Positions 63,559-64,000 of a stretch of DNA of 64,000 nucleotides are shown here, piece by piece (position 1 is the first letter of the stretch; each line of letters opens with the position of its first letter). Location: assembly GCA_035293845.1 (NCBI GenBank), contig DATGMB010000172.1, forward strand, positions 1 to 64,000, in the 5' to 3' direction. Source of the stretch: DATGMB01 sp035293845. GTDB lineage: Bacteria > Acidobacteriota > Terriglobia > Bryobacterales > Bryobacteraceae. The position numbers were made by a program, and so were the translations under genes. The notes under the pieces are model-generated. The model did no database searches. It saw only the letters and a list, made by a program, of their open reading frames with translations, and was not told the origin of the DNA.

Positions 63559-64000
63559 AGAACCGTTTCGGCGAGCGCCACGCCGGGCGCCGGCTGGCCC
63601 CCGCCCACGCTGATCTTCACCGGGCCTTTCGGCAGGTCGGCGCCATCCACCTGGAACTCCAGCGTCCGCGATTCGCCCGGCCGCAGGTGAATGCGGCGGA
63701 AGCCGCGAAGCTGCCGGATCGCTTCCTCTGCGCCGGCGCCCGCCACGTAAAGCTGCGCGACCTCATCGCCTTCGCGGCGCGAATCGTTTTTCACCCGCAC
63801 CGAAATCCGCGCGCCCGCGGACGTTCGCTCGGCGCGCAGCGCGGAGTAGGAGAACTTCGCGTAGCTCAGGCCGAAGCCGAAGCCATACAGCGGATCGCCC
63901 TGAAAATAGCGGTAGGTGCGGCCGCGCATGTCGTAATCGTCGAACGGCGGCAACTGCGCGGCGCTGCGGTAGAACGTCACCGGCAGCCGCCCGGCCGGAT
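63555..64000 (-). CDS. GH3 family glycosidase, C-terminal fragment
   Basis: The end of a leftward GH3 beta-glycosidase cut by the window edge. PAGRLPVTFYRSAAQLPPFD, then YDMRGRTYRYFQGDPLYGFG, matches the conserved GH3 C-terminal segment. The last 90 residues are the fibronectin-III-like domain (RISVRVKNDSRREGDEVAQL; LRGFRRIHLRPGESRTLEFQ). The catalytic domain lies outside the window. In context it probably cleaves xylosides or glucosides. Confidence 0.92.
   Translation of the reverse strand, partial: PAGRLPVTFYRSAAQLPPFDDYDMRGRTYRYFQGDPLYGFGFGLSYAKFSYSALRAERTSAGARISVRVKNDSRREGDEVAQLYVAGAGAEEAIRQLRGFRRIHLRPGESRTLEFQVDGADLPKGPVKISVGGGQPAPGVALAETVL

Overview
The window is high-GC bacterial DNA. 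Its gene content points to a soil Acidobacteriota, most likely the Solibacter/Bryobacter side of the phylum. The reasons are a 1139-residue Oar-like TonB-dependent receptor with an N-terminal carboxypeptidase-regulatory-like domain, an acidobacterial VWFA-related protein, PEP-CTERM proteins, a membrane-anchored Ser/Thr kinase, many plant-polysaccharide enzymes, and several families of intergenic inverted repeats. This placement is inferred from families recognised by eye; no search was run.

Layout. 0.2-4.2 kb: four glycosyltransferases on the plus strand (three GT2, one DUF1972/GT4). 4.2-5.2 kb: an MNT/HEPN toxin-antitoxin pair and a small secreted protein whose start is frame-disrupted. 5.2-10.2 kb: a DUF362 protein with a secreted partner, a DUF1223 protein, an ECF sigma factor overlapping its six-helix anti-sigma factor, and MsrB. 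10.3-14.7 kb: GH15 glucoamylase/trehalase coupled to an SDR, a VIT1/CCC1 transporter and a second ECF sigma factor. 14.8-17.7 kb: a TadE/G-like protein, a zinc-finger anti-sigma-like protein that seems to start at CTG, and a membrane protein. 17.7-24.2 kb: housekeeping genes (tRNA-Met, hflX, hfq, a DksA-like gene, etfAB, fabF, acpP). 24.2-27.7 kb: a gene-poor stretch with two palindromes, a glycine-zipper secreted protein, and a CysK-like enzyme.

27.8-36.0 kb is a pectin island: two GH28 polygalacturonases, a CE8 pectinesterase, a UxaE tagaturonate epimerase, a GH172/DUF2961 protein and two SGNH esterases. A perfect 12-bp palindrome sits between the divergent uxaE and second GH28. Together they would cut and de-esterify homogalacturonan outside the cytoplasm and channel galacturonate on to fructuronate. 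36-46 kb: a zinc metalloprotease, a PDZ/GAF/Ser-Thr kinase, a tandem pair of PEP-CTERM proteins and recJ. 46.2-48.4 kb: a minimal bacterial microcompartment (BMC) locus of one BMC-H shell protein and an acylating aldehyde dehydrogenase. The dehydrogenase frame runs past its UGA stop into a further 64 codons that look translated. 48.8-55.0 kb: small secreted proteins, a frameshifted VWFA gene, a cupin, and a phosphoesterase coupled to an Omp85-like barrel. 55.2-64 kb: a second carbohydrate island with glucarate dehydratase, GH67 alpha-glucuronidase, the TonB receptor, a terpenoid-cyclase-fold protein and the end of a GH3 glycosidase, suggesting glucuronoxylan use.

The strongest leads are the in-frame UGA extension of the BMC aldehyde dehydrogenase, the palindrome in the pectin island, and the set of unrelated intergenic inverted repeats. 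Two genes carry single-base frame disruptions (near 5201 and 50624), so sequence error must be considered wherever a reading frame looks broken.
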